Shown here: positions 9,539 to 17,605 of the stretch, one piece after another
Layout: every line of letters starts with the position of its first letter
How positions within the stretch are numbered: position 1 is the stretch's first letter
Source of the DNA: a virus
IMG/VR virus record: IMGVR_UViG_3300033145_001087
Span: 47,431-111,430 of that record
Strand: one strand, 5' to 3'
Length of the DNA stretch: 64,000 nucleotides
Notes under the pieces: model-generated
Database searches by the model: none
Told to the model about the DNA's origin: nothing
What the model saw: the letters and a program-made list of their open reading frames with translations, nothing else
Made by a program: the position numbers and the translations under genes

Positions 9539-10645
9539 TTACGAATAATTACTATTAGAATCTACTATATAACATTTAGCATGTTCTACAGATAAATCTA
9601 ATGTTTGTGATACAATATCTTCTGGTGCTCCTGGTATATTTATACTGTTAAATGCACAACTACCAAGTACAATCCTAATAAAGTCATCTGATTCTGTTTT
9701 AACACCACCAACATCTCCAACTCTAACAAAATCCAAAGCAATTTGGTATTTAGAAAGTGTTGCTTGGTCTTCTGTTGCAGTATTGCTTCCAAGGAACCTT
9801 TGATACATCTCTCTAGTTGAAAAGTGTAGATTCAAATTTGCATCATAATCTCTTCCTTTTACTATTAGTTTTTTTAGTCCTCTTAGTGTCTGATGTGTAC
9901 TAGTTGTTCCAGAAATATACCATATAGCTTCTAAGTTATTGTTAATATTAAAATCGAATCCATTAACTTCTGCAATTTGGTCTGCTGCTAAAACGACAGT
10001 ATCTCCTACTACATTACCACTTGTTGCTGTTACAATACCTTGATAAAAAATGTATGGGTCTTTTGTTAAGTCAGTTACACTAGTTGCTGCGGCTGTTGAA
10101 ACAGTTACTCCTTGAGCAATAAAATCACAGTTAATTCTAAGCGGTTCATCTATTGTTCCAGATAATCCTAAAGTATTAACTCTACATCCATCATAAACCC
10201 TTTTTAAGTTATTTGTAGTAGACATTGCACCAGTATCTTCTTCATCAGCAAATTCCATACAAAAACTTGGAAAGTTATCTGCTTCTGGTGATGCTGCACT
10301 TCCTAATGTGTGAAAATATGCAAATCCTGTAGTAGCATTTCCAGTATGAAATTTAGGTCCTGAATCTATTGTTGCACTACTTGCAGTATCTTCCCCAAAC
10401 GCTTGTCTAAGAAATATTCCATCTTGTAAATAATATTCAAAGCTTCCTGAAATTTCGAATTTACCTGGTACTATATTGCTGTAATCTCTATTTCCTCCTA
10501 AAGTTCTTATTTTTATAAGATTATTTGTTTCTGTAGGATTAATAGATTGCACTAAACCAAACGGTTTATCTATTGTAGCAGAGGAACCATATAACGATTC
10601 ATTTGCCCAATATAAATTTTGTTTATATCCTGTTGCGACTCCCAT
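9539..10645 (-). CDS. Major tail tube protein
   Basis: The 368-residue protein is predicted to form the tail tube. The N-terminus (MGVATGYKQNLYWANES) and the pattern of beta strands with a gpV-like insertion (VPGKFEISGSFEYYLQDG, LKRVYDGCRVNTLGLSGT) match the style of siphovirus major tail proteins. Such proteins set a conserved mutant of antibody-like beta sandwich rings around the tape measure. The gene lies immediately before the G/GT chaperone, exactly where the tube gene is found in lambda-like and archaeal siphoviruses. A good SD (AAAAGGAGGAGA) precedes the ATG. Base composition is slightly less AT-rich than its neighbours, as expected for a highly expressed virion protein. Confidence 0.8.
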   Translation of the reverse strand: MGVATGYKQNLYWANESLYGSSATIDKPFGLVQSINPTETNNLIKIRTLGGNRDYSNIVPGKFEISGSFEYYLQDGIFLRQAFGEDTASSATIDSGPKFHTGNATTGFAYFHTLGSAASPEADNFPSFCMEFADEEDTGAMSTTNNLKRVYDGCRVNTLGLSGTIDEPLRINCDFIAQGVTVSTAAATSVTDLTKDPYIFYQGIVTATSGNVVGDTVVLAADQIAEVNGFDFNINNNLEAIWYISGTTSTHQTLRGLKKLIVKGRDYDANLNLHFSTREMYQRFLGSNTATEDQATLSKYQIALDFVRVGDVGGVKTESDDFIRIVLGSCAFNSINIPGAPEDIVSQTLDLSVEHAKCYIVDSNSNYS

Positions 10646-10678
10646 AAGTCATCTCCTCCTTTTATAATATGTTTTTAA

Positions 10679-10972
10679 TTATTTTTTTTCTTTTTTTAAT
10701 GTTTTTCCTTCTCTTAATGTTTTTGCAGCGATAGATACATCTTTATTATCAAATACGCCATCGTTGTTTAAATCAAATTCATTTTTGACTTTTTTTTCTT
10801 TTATCTCTTTATCTCCCTTTACTAATGAAAAATCCTTATTTTTTAAAAGTTTTTCAGCTATATCTGGTGAAAGGTCTTTTATCTCTCCAGTACCCCATCT
10901 ATTAAATATAGCGGACCCTACTCTTATTTTACAAGGATTTATACTTCTTCCATCGTATCTTACTTGAACCAT
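10679..10972 (-). CDS. Small protein with a dockerin/EF-hand-like calcium loop
   Basis: A 97-residue protein. Residues 1-55 form a small beta/alpha domain (RYDGRSINPCKIRVGSAIFNRWGTG, then DLSPDIAEKLLKNKD) of the type often encoded among phage connector genes. Residues about 67-85 contain DLNNDGVFDNKDVSIAAK, a clear DxNxDGxxDxxD calcium-binding loop as in dockerin and EF-hand repeats. The C-terminus is Lys-rich. Only one loop is present, whereas dockerins need two. It lies between the HK97 gp10-like gene and the tail tube, so a neck or tail role is plausible but unproven. Confidence 0.6.
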   Translation of the reverse strand: MVQVRYDGRSINPCKIRVGSAIFNRWGTGEIKDLSPDIAEKLLKNKDFSLVKGDKEIKEKKVKNEFDLNNDGVFDNKDVSIAAKTLREGKTLKKEKK

Positions 10973-10991
10973 TATATTTTCCTCCTTTCTT

Positions 10992-11396
10992 TTAACTTAA
11001 TGCCTTTGTTTTTGTTAATTCTTCTCTTATTATACTAGGAGCTATAGATGCTCCTGCATCTCTACCTGCTTTCATAAATAAATATGGTGCTTTTGGATTA
11101 ACAGATGACCAACTTTTTTTATTCCTTAGTTGTCTATCAAATTCTAAAAAAATACCATGTGGTGCATCTGAAAAAACTTTAGCATAAAAATCAGTTTCTG
11201 TTCCTATAGTAACAGTATATTGAATATTATTTATGATTAAACTTGGCATTTTTGTTGTTATTCTCTTTTTTTTATATTCAGCGATTGCTACATCTTTTAC
11301 AATCATAGCCACTTTTTTATTAGCATTATTAATACCCCTACGAACATTTCTATTGATTTTATATAACTTAAATAGTCCTTTAACTTTTAATGGCAT
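10992..11396 (-). CDS. HK97 gp10-like head-tail/neck protein
   Basis: The 134-residue basic protein has the layout of the HK97 gp10 family: an N-terminal basic helix (IVKDVAIAEYKKK), a central beta region with FYAKVFSDAPHGIFLEF, and a C-terminal APYLFMKAGRDA motif that corresponds to the family's P-F-L/M-x-P/K-A end. Members act in neck or tail-completion complexes. The neighbours (tail-terminator-like gene upstream, tail tube downstream) fit this role. Family membership is inferred from motif layout. Confidence 0.65.
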   Translation of the reverse strand: MPLKVKGLFKLYKINRNVRRGINNANKKVAMIVKDVAIAEYKKKRITTKMPSLIINNIQYTVTIGTETDFYAKVFSDAPHGIFLEFDRQLRNKKSWSSVNPKAPYLFMKAGRDAGASIAPSIIREELTKTKALS

Positions 11397-11401
11397 TTAG
11401 T

Positions 11402-11884
11402 TCACCTATTAAAATATGCTATCCGTATAGTAACCGAACCAAAATAAAGTTGGGTATCGGGGTCGTATTCAATACGAGATGTATTTATATGTTTATACAT
11501 CTTAACCCCTGCGGTATGAAGTGTGTTAAATTGAGCTTTTAATGTTTGTTTAATTTGTCCTAACCCATATTCTACTAATTGTGAATTTTTATATTCAACC
11601 TCAGATACAGTAACTTTAAAACCATTTTTGCTTTGAAACCAAACATTTAAGAATAATTGTTCGTATTCCATATAATTATCTCCTATATCTATAGGAATTG
11701 TTGGGTTATCTACTTTTTTAATTTCTATTTTAGGAAATTTAGCGTGAGTAGATGGTTCATCGGAAAAGACCCAGAGAGAGCCACCTCTATAGTTACCACC
11801 GGCAGTTTCATAGGGGTCAATCATATAAGTTCTTAATACATTTCTTATTTCCTTTATTGCGGTTATTGAATCCGTTTTAAACAC
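11402..11884 (-). CDS. Putative tail terminator / tail completion protein
   Basis: A 160-residue alpha/beta protein with an N-terminal helix (ITAIKEIRNVLRTYM), a long central strand pair (YMEYEQLFLNVWFQSKN) and a final strand (YFGSVTIRIAYF). Size, fold pattern and position between connector and gp10-like genes fit a tail terminator that caps the tube. The only start I find is GTG at 11884-11882, with a weak SD. The start overlaps the 3' end of the disrupted endonuclease gene by about 20 bases, so insertion of that gene may have altered the 5' end. Confidence 0.5.
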   Translation of the reverse strand: MFKTDSITAIKEIRNVLRTYMIDPYETAGGNYRGGSLWVFSDEPSTHAKFPKIEIKKVDNPTIPIDIGDNYMEYEQLFLNVWFQSKNGFKVTVSEVEYKNSQLVEYGLGQIKQTLKAQFNTLHTAGVKMYKHINTSRIEYDPDTQLYFGSVTIRIAYFNR

Positions 11885-12539
11885 CCCCTAACATCTCTTT
11901 TAATATCTCTTTCCCAAAATCTATAAACTATATAATCCTGAGATTCTATAAATATTTTACTTGTTTAGCATCTCTAGGTTTGCCTTTTGGATAATGATGC
12001 CAATAATCCCCATCACACATAATTATTGTATTTATTTCAGGTAACCAAAAATCAGCGATTCCTAATTTATAAGGATGCTGTTTTATATATAAAAGGTCGT
12101 TAAAAAGTAATTCATTTTCGACCAACCGTTCTATTTTAGTATCTGCTACTAACATATTACCCTCTTTTAATTGTTTAATAGTAGATTCTCTGTTTTGTTC
12201 ACGTAATTGTTCAGCTTTTTCTTTACCATAAAGTTCTTTATATGTTTTGCCCTTCATTGGGTGTATATGATTTTTCCAATGATTCTTTAATCCTTTTGCT
12301 GATTTTTTAACAGACGTTGGGTCACGTTTTTTACCTAACCAAAACCCACCAGATTCTTTCATTCGTTCTTTAGTTTTCTTGCTAATAACCGTTCGTGTTT
12401 CTTCTGAATATTTATTACCATAATTTGGATTATTTTTACCAATATTATGTATGGTATTCCATTTACCTTGGCATTTTCTATTACAAAAAGACTTATTACT
12501 AGTTAATTTACTACAATATTTACAATTATTACTATCCAT
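11863..12539 (-). pseudogene. Frameshifted NUMOD3 / Vsr-like homing endonuclease
   Basis: The N-terminus carries a Cys finger (CKYC and CNRKC), then two NUMOD3-like DNA-binding segments (NPNYGNKYSEETRTVISKK and GKKRDPTSVKKSAKGLK). A Vsr/DUF559-type nuclease core follows (TKIERLVENEL, IADFWLPEINTIIMCDGDYWHHYPKG). The frame stops at TAG after KQVKYL (11946), but another frame continues at once with ESQDYIVYRFWERDIKRDV, the conserved end of this nuclease family, to TAA at 11863-11865. Removing two bases (a TA near 11948-11949) would restore one frame. I take ATG 12539 after GAGGGCAG as the start; a GTG at 12566 is possible. It has its own promoter, unlike its neighbours, as expected of a mobile gene. 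Without a search I cannot exclude a sequencing error. Confidence 0.75.
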
Positions 12540-12614
12540 TTTCTGCCCTCGGCGAGAACCATACACCCTACGGGAATATACTATTATCTATATAGGTATA
12601 GTAATACAACTTCT

Positions 12615-12630
12615 CCTATATAAATGTTTC
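12615..12630 (-). promoter_or_regulatory. Archaeal promoter of the endonuclease gene
   Basis: On the minus strand the sequence GAAACATTTATATAGGAGAA gives a BRE (GAAAC) and TATA box (TTTATATA) about 75 bases before the endonuclease start. The GGAGAAGT after the TATA box is shared with the promoters near 34400 and 24958. It lies inside the late operon, so the endonuclease can be expressed independently. Confidence 0.75.
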
Positions 12631-12642
12631 TATTAGTATATT

Positions 12643-12780
12643 TTATCCAGTAAATCGTGGTTCTTTATTATTTGATGTTCTTTTATTAACATCTATTACA
12701 AAATCTGTTTCTATTACCTTTTGTTTATCTTTTTTTGTAATATTAAATCCTTTATCAAGTTTTTTTGTTATTTTACTCAT
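12643..12780 (-). CDS. Small basic hypothetical protein (45 aa)
   Basis: ATG (12780-12778) to TAA (12643-12645), preceded by a GGTGAA-type SD overlapping the end of the connector gene. The product is highly charged and Lys-rich (MSKITKKLDKGFN ... KEPRFTG). It is the last gene of its block before the endonuclease promoter. No family recognised; possibly a neck-associated small protein. Confidence 0.6.
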   Translation of the reverse strand: MSKITKKLDKGFNITKKDKQKVIETDFVIDVNKRTSNNKEPRFTG

Positions 12781-12784
12781 TTAT

Positions 12785-13678
12785 TCACCATCCTACACTA
12801 CCGATATAATTATTTTTATCAAAGTTTTGTGTAACTCTTCTCCTATTAACACCATAAATTGGGTCATAATTTTGTACTTGTGAACTTAATTGTACACCAA
12901 TACTATGTGATAATAGTTTTTCTACTTCTGTGACCCTTGTATTTATTACTCCTAATTCTTTACTACTTGTACCACCAGAAGTCATATCAAGTTTTTCTAA
13001 TAACCGTTGACATGTCCTATACAGAGATAACTTATGGAAAATACTAGGCACATAATGTATATCTATTTCACAAGTAGTTTCTAGAGTATACCCACTAGAT
13101 GCATATGGTAAAACTTCTATCATACCATATTGATTATTTGTTTTATAATGGTCATCTAAAAAAAATTCAAATTTAGTTGTTGTGCCATAAAAAACTCTAT
13201 CTACTCTATAGATATTTTCTTCTCCTACATAATACCTTTGCTGAACTGTATTATTTATTTTTCCTATTACAGAATATGATGCTTTTAATGGTGTTCCTGA
13301 TTCTATATAAATAAGGTCATCCACTTCTGTAATTGCATTAAATACATCATCATCTGTCCATCTTCCTACAGTATCTAATATATTTTTAATATCGTCTACT
13401 GTACAAAGCCGTAAAAGTTCTTCTGATGCTGTTGGGTCTGAATAATCTGAATAATATGTTCCATCATAAAATCTTATTTTATACCAATGAGTTTTTGTCC
13501 CACTTGCATCTGTATATGTTGTTACCCAAGTATTTGCTGAAGTTTTTGCTTCACCATCACTTGTTGCGTTTATAGTATCTAATACCGTATAAGTTCCATA
13601 AATACTTGAACTTCTACTAATTTCTACGCTGGTAACTGTTGTTTCTCCTGGTGCTAACCACGAAATCTTTCTTGCCAT
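12785..13678 (-). CDS. Head-tail connector with N-terminal FN3-like domain
   Basis: The 297-residue protein starts with a fibronectin-III-like beta domain (about 1-90: WLAPGETTVTSVEISRSSS ... THWYKIRFYDGTYYSDYSDP). A helical head-tail adaptor-like segment follows (LLRLCTVDDIKNILDT, WTDDDVFNAITEVDDLIYIESG), as in gp6/gp15-type connectors, and the rest is beta-rich. It opens the connector block that runs to the tail tube, so it probably forms the adaptor ring beneath the portal. The FN3-like front could be surface exposed. The family call is inference from motif style and gene order. Confidence 0.6.
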   Translation of the reverse strand: MARKISWLAPGETTVTSVEISRSSSIYGTYTVLDTINATSDGEAKTSANTWVTTYTDASGTKTHWYKIRFYDGTYYSDYSDPTASEELLRLCTVDDIKNILDTVGRWTDDDVFNAITEVDDLIYIESGTPLKASYSVIGKINNTVQQRYYVGEENIYRVDRVFYGTTTKFEFFLDDHYKTNNQYGMIEVLPYASSGYTLETTCEIDIHYVPSIFHKLSLYRTCQRLLEKLDMTSGGTSSKELGVINTRVTEVEKLLSHSIGVQLSSQVQNYDPIYGVNRRRVTQNFDKNNYIGSVGW

Positions 13679-13695
13679 ATTTTTTCACCTCATAA

Positions 13696-16600
13696 TTAGT
13701 AACTATCTGTTACATATGTTCGTTTTGTATATTCTGTTGATTTTACCGTTGGTTTGGTAATTCGTCCACTCTTTTCATCTATTATTGGTTTTGTTATCGT
13801 TCTGGTTACAGGATGTATTGATGGTCTTGTAATGGACATATCCTGTGTTTTAATGTCTGGTTGTGTTAATACTTTATCGGTTTTATTTATATTAGGTTTA
13901 TTATATGCGTATGCTACATCTGTTATTTCTGGTGTTGAAGGCACTATATATCCAAGAGACAAAATTAAACTATCAGATGTAATATTTTTTGAATAATTTC
14001 TGAAAACCTTGGTGTCGCTTAACAGATTCTTACTATAAGCACTAAGTATTTGGGATATAGAACGTATTGAAACCTCAGATGTAATTAATTCTATTAAAGA
14101 ATTACTTATTATGTTTTTGCTATATGTCTGTAATATATAAGAATCAGACACAAAACTATCACTTATTGATTGAATTAACCAAGAAGTTGATATAACATTC
14201 TTTTTTATATCAATAGTTTTAATATGCAAAACAGATTCAATGTTTTCAATTACAGTTCCTAATATATATGATTCTGAAACAATATTTTTAAATGTTCGTT
14301 CTAAAACAAATAAACTACTTAATATGTCTTTTTCATTAGATAGCTTTAATATGTAAGATTCTGATGTAAATTCTATTTTTGTAGCTAATCGTACTAGATA
14401 ACTATTCGAAGATAAATTTTTACTAATACTACTCAATATATATGAATTACTAGATAAATTACTTTCCTCTTCTTTTGTTATCCAAGAATCACTTAGTATA
14501 TTACTTTCATTAGATAATTTTATAATGTATGAAATACTTGTTATAGAGGTCTCATATTCAAGTTTTAAAATATAGGAATCAGATAAAATATTCTTTTCTA
14601 TATCAGATTTAAGTGTCCACGAATCAGAAAGTATATTTATCTCATTTGCAAGTTTTAATACATATGACTGACTTATTATATTTTTTGAATTTAGTGCTAA
14701 TATAAAAGAGTCACTAATTAAATTTTTACTTTCTCTTTTTAAAATCCATAAATCACTAAGTAGATTTTTTTCGTTTGCTAACTTTTTAATGTATGAAATA
14801 GATGTTATCGACCCTTCGTATCCAAGTTTTTTAATATACAGATTAGACAAAATGTTTTTAGAGTTAGTTGCTAATATAAAAGAATATGACTCTATATTTT
14901 GACTATAGGATGTAATAATAGTTGAATTACTTAAAATATTTTGTTCTACAGAAGGTGTTAATATATAACTATCAGAACTAATAGTTTGTTCAGTTCCTAA
15001 TACTTTAATATATGAATCTGAAAGGGTACTATTACATAAACTACAAAAAATGGATAAGTTAGAAAATATATTTTTGCTTATAGTTGATAAAATATATGAT
15101 TCACTTATAAGATTTTTTTCGTTCTCTGCTTTAAGGATGTAAGAGTTTGAAACTAATGAATTCTCATATCCAAGTTTTTTGATGTAAGAATCTGATAAAA
15201 CATTCTTACTATATGAAGCAAGAACATATGAAGAGGATAAAAGATTCTTTTCAGTTTGTTTTAATATATGAAGTATACTTCCTATGATTTTTTCATTATC
15301 TACAATTAAGATATTAGAAACAGATATAATATTTTTATCATATGGTGCAGTTATATAACTAACAGAAACTAAATTTTTGTCAGTTAATTTCAATATTTGT
15401 AAATCTGACAGACTGTTTTTATCTACAATAGTATTAACCCATAAAATACTTGTTATATTAGAAAGATATCCTAATCTTTTAATATAAGATACACTTGATA
15501 AACTATTTTCGTATCCTAACTTTTTAATTATAGAATCCGAAATAATATTTTTACTATATGTAGATAAGATGTATGAGTCACTTGTAAGATTTTTATCAGT
15601 ACTTTTTTCTATGAAAGACTCTGATAAAATGTTTTTCTCTACATCTAATTTTTTAATATAAGATACTGACAAGATGTTCTGTTCATAAGTCTGGTTTATA
15701 TAGGAACTACTAATTAAATTTTTAGTTTGACCGGGCCACCCAATTTGTAAGTCAGAAAGCATATTCTTAGAGTATGTATATTGTTCTACAATTACTAATA
15801 AACTTGAAATATTCTGTTCATAGGCTAACTTTTTAATATAGTAATCAGATGAAATATTTTTACTTATACTTGCTAAAATAGTTAAATCAGATACTATATT
15901 TTTACTTTCTAATTTTAATATCCAAGAATTTGAGGTAATATTAATAGTATTAGATAATTTTTTAATATATAAACTACTTAAAATACTGTTCTCATATCCA
16001 AGTTTTTTAATAATCGACTCAGATATTATACTTTTAATATAACTTGTTAATCTATAAGAGTCTGATATAAGATTCTTTTCTTGTGTTTTAAGTATCCATA
16101 AATCAGATTCAATATCTTTTTCATTAGCAAATTTTAAAATGTATGAATTGGATAATATGTTCTTATCTGTAGCTAATTTTTTGATGTATAAAATAGATAA
16201 GATGTTCTTAGCAACAGCACCAAATATATAGGAATCAGATAAAAGATTCTTTTCAATAATCTTTAAGATAAAAGAATCACTTATTAAATTATTTTCTGTA
16301 GCTAAACTTTTTATATATGAATTAGAAAGTGAGGAACTTTCATATCCAAGTTTTTTAATTAAGGAATCGCTCACTAAATTTTTAACATAACTTGATAAAA
16401 TATAGGAATCAGATAAAAGATTCTTACTTGTTGGTTTACTTATCCATAAAGTAGATAACATATTTGTTTCTATATTATCTTTCAAAATATAACTATCAGA
16501 TGTTACATTTTTCTCTGTTGCAAGTTTTTTAATAAACGTATTAGATAAAAGGTTTTTATCAACAGTTCCTAGTATAAATGAATCCGATACTCTATTTTTT

Positions 16601-17565
16601 TGTACTTCTTTTAATACCCACAACTCACTAAGTAGATTCTTTTCGTTTGCTAATTTAAGGATAAAAGAATCTGAAAGTATAGACCCTTCATATCCTAATC
16701 GTAAAATATATGAACTGGAGGTAATATTTTTACTATAAGTAGCTTTAATTGATAAATTACTAAGTAAATTCTTATCTAGTGTTTTAAGAACCCAAGAATC
16801 TGACAATATATTGTTTTCTACAGAAGGTTTCAATATATATAAATTACTAGTTACATTCTTTTCTATTGCTAATTTTTTAATATAAGAATTTGATAAAATG
16901 TTTTTACTATAAAAAGATAATATGAAAGACGAACTTTCTATATTCTTTTCTATTGCGGCTGCTGAGGTTATCTCTAAATCTGAAGTAATGTTTTTTTCCG
17001 TTGCTAGTTTTTTAATGTTAGAAACGGAACTAATGTTTTTACTATATGATTGTAAAATGCTATAATCAGATATTATATTTTTTTCTGTAAGTTTTTCTAT
17101 ATATGATATGTTATTTAAATTCTTTTCTATAGCAGATTTTGATATATAAGAATTTGATATTAAAGACCCTTCATATCCAAGTTTTTTAATAAATAAAGTT
17201 GATAATATATTTTGACTTGAACTTGCTAATATAGATAAATTAGAATTAATGTTTTTACTAGTTGGTTTAAGTATCCGAGAATCCGAAAGAAGATTCTTTT
17301 CATTTGCAAGTTTTAATATGTAAGAATCGCTTGTAATATCTTTACTATCTGTAGCAAAAATAGATAAATCACTAATTATATTTTTATCTATTGTTTTACT
17401 AATAAAAGAATCACTATTTAAATTAACACTAATAGCTAACTTTTTAATAAAAGAATCAGAGAGAAGATTTTTTTCAGTAGCAAGTTTCTTTATATAACTA
17501 GAAGAATTTAGGTTCTGTTCCCTAATTACATAAAATACTCCCTTTCCTATAACTATTTTAATCCC
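13696..17565 (-). CDS. Giant protein of about 80 degenerate 14-15-residue repeats
   Basis: The frame is open from after TGA 17566-17568 down to TAA 13696, roughly 1290 codons. The first conventional start codon in frame is a TTG at 16833, yet the repeats continue unbroken upstream to about 17515, so the real gene is longer. The repeat consensus is K-N-(I/L)-(L/T/I)-S-(D/N)-S-(Y/F)-I-(L/K)-K-(L)-x-x-E, with alternating hydrophobic positions that would suit a beta-solenoid or fibre. The C-terminal 90 residues differ: Pro/Thr-rich with ITKPxI-type repeats. A well-spaced SD (GGGAG) precedes ATG 17531-17529, but that ATG is followed at once by TAA in its own frame, so an indel, a sequencing error or a non-AUG start is likely. 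The gene sits among virion genes; I infer a fibre or neck whisker. No named family recognised. Confidence 0.7.
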   Translation of the reverse strand, partial: GIKIVIGKGVFYVIREQNLNSSSYIKKLATEKNLLSDSFIKKLAISVNLNSDSFISKTIDKNIISDLSIFATDSKDITSDSYILKLANEKNLLSDSRILKPTSKNINSNLSILASSSQNILSTLFIKKLGYEGSLISNSYISKSAIEKNLNNISYIEKLTEKNIISDYSILQSYSKNISSVSNIKKLATEKNITSDLEITSAAAIEKNIESSSFILSFYSKNILSNSYIKKLAIEKNVTSNLYILKPSVENNILSDSWVLKTLDKNLLSNLSIKATYSKNITSSSYILRLGYEGSILSDSFILKLANEKNLLSELWVLKEVQKNRVSDSFILGTVDKNLLSNTFIKKLATEKNVTSDSYILKDNIETNMLSTLWISKPTSKNLLSDSYILSSYVKNLVSDSLIKKLGYESSSLSNSYIKSLATENNLISDSFILKIIEKNLLSDSYIFGAVAKNILSILYIKKLATDKNILSNSYILKFANEKDIESDLWILKTQEKNLISDSYRLTSYIKSIISESIIKKLGYENSILSSLYIKKLSNTINITSNSWILKLESKNIVSDLTILASISKNISSDYYIKKLAYEQNISSLLVIVEQYTYSKNMLSDLQIGWPGQTKNLISSSYINQTYEQNILSVSYIKKLDVEKNILSESFIEKSTDKNLTSDSYILSTYSKNIISDSIIKKLGYENSLSSVSYIKRLGYLSNITSILWVNTIVDKNSLSDLQILKLTDKNLVSVSYITAPYDKNIISVSNILIVDNEKIIGSILHILKQTEKNLLSSSYVLASYSKNVLSDSYIKKLGYENSLVSNSYILKAENEKNLISESYILSTISKNIFSNLSIFCSLCNSTLSDSYIKVLGTEQTISSDSYILTPSVEQNILSNSTIITSYSQNIESYSFILATNSKNILSNLYIKKLGYEGSITSISYIKKLANEKNLLSDLWILKRESKNLISDSFILALNSKNIISQSYVLKLANEINILSDSWTLKSDIEKNILSDSYILKLEYETSITSISYIIKLSNESNILSDSWITKEEESNLSSNSYILSSISKNLSSNSYLVRLATKIEFTSESYILKLSNEKDILSSLFVLERTFKNIVSESYILGTVIENIESVLHIKTIDIKKNVISTSWLIQSISDSFVSDSYILQTYSKNIISNSLIELITSEVSIRSISQILSAYSKNLLSDTKVFRNYSKNITSDSLILSLGYIVPSTPEITDVAYAYNKPNINKTDKVLTQPDIKTQDMSITRPSIHPVTRTITKPIIDEKSGRITKPTVKSTEYTKRTYVTDSY

Positions 17566-17605
17566 TCATTGAATTGAGTCTCACCGTATTGTATTACGAT
17601 TAAAT

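Noticed and set aside
13696-17550. Possible CRISPR or noncoding tandem repeat array
   Set aside because: The ~43-45-bp periodicity is degenerate at DNA level and the frame stays open throughout, so it is a coding repeat.
17566-17605. Small gene between the repeat protein and the 902-residue gene
   Set aside because: Only about 40 bases with no start/SD; no coding signal.
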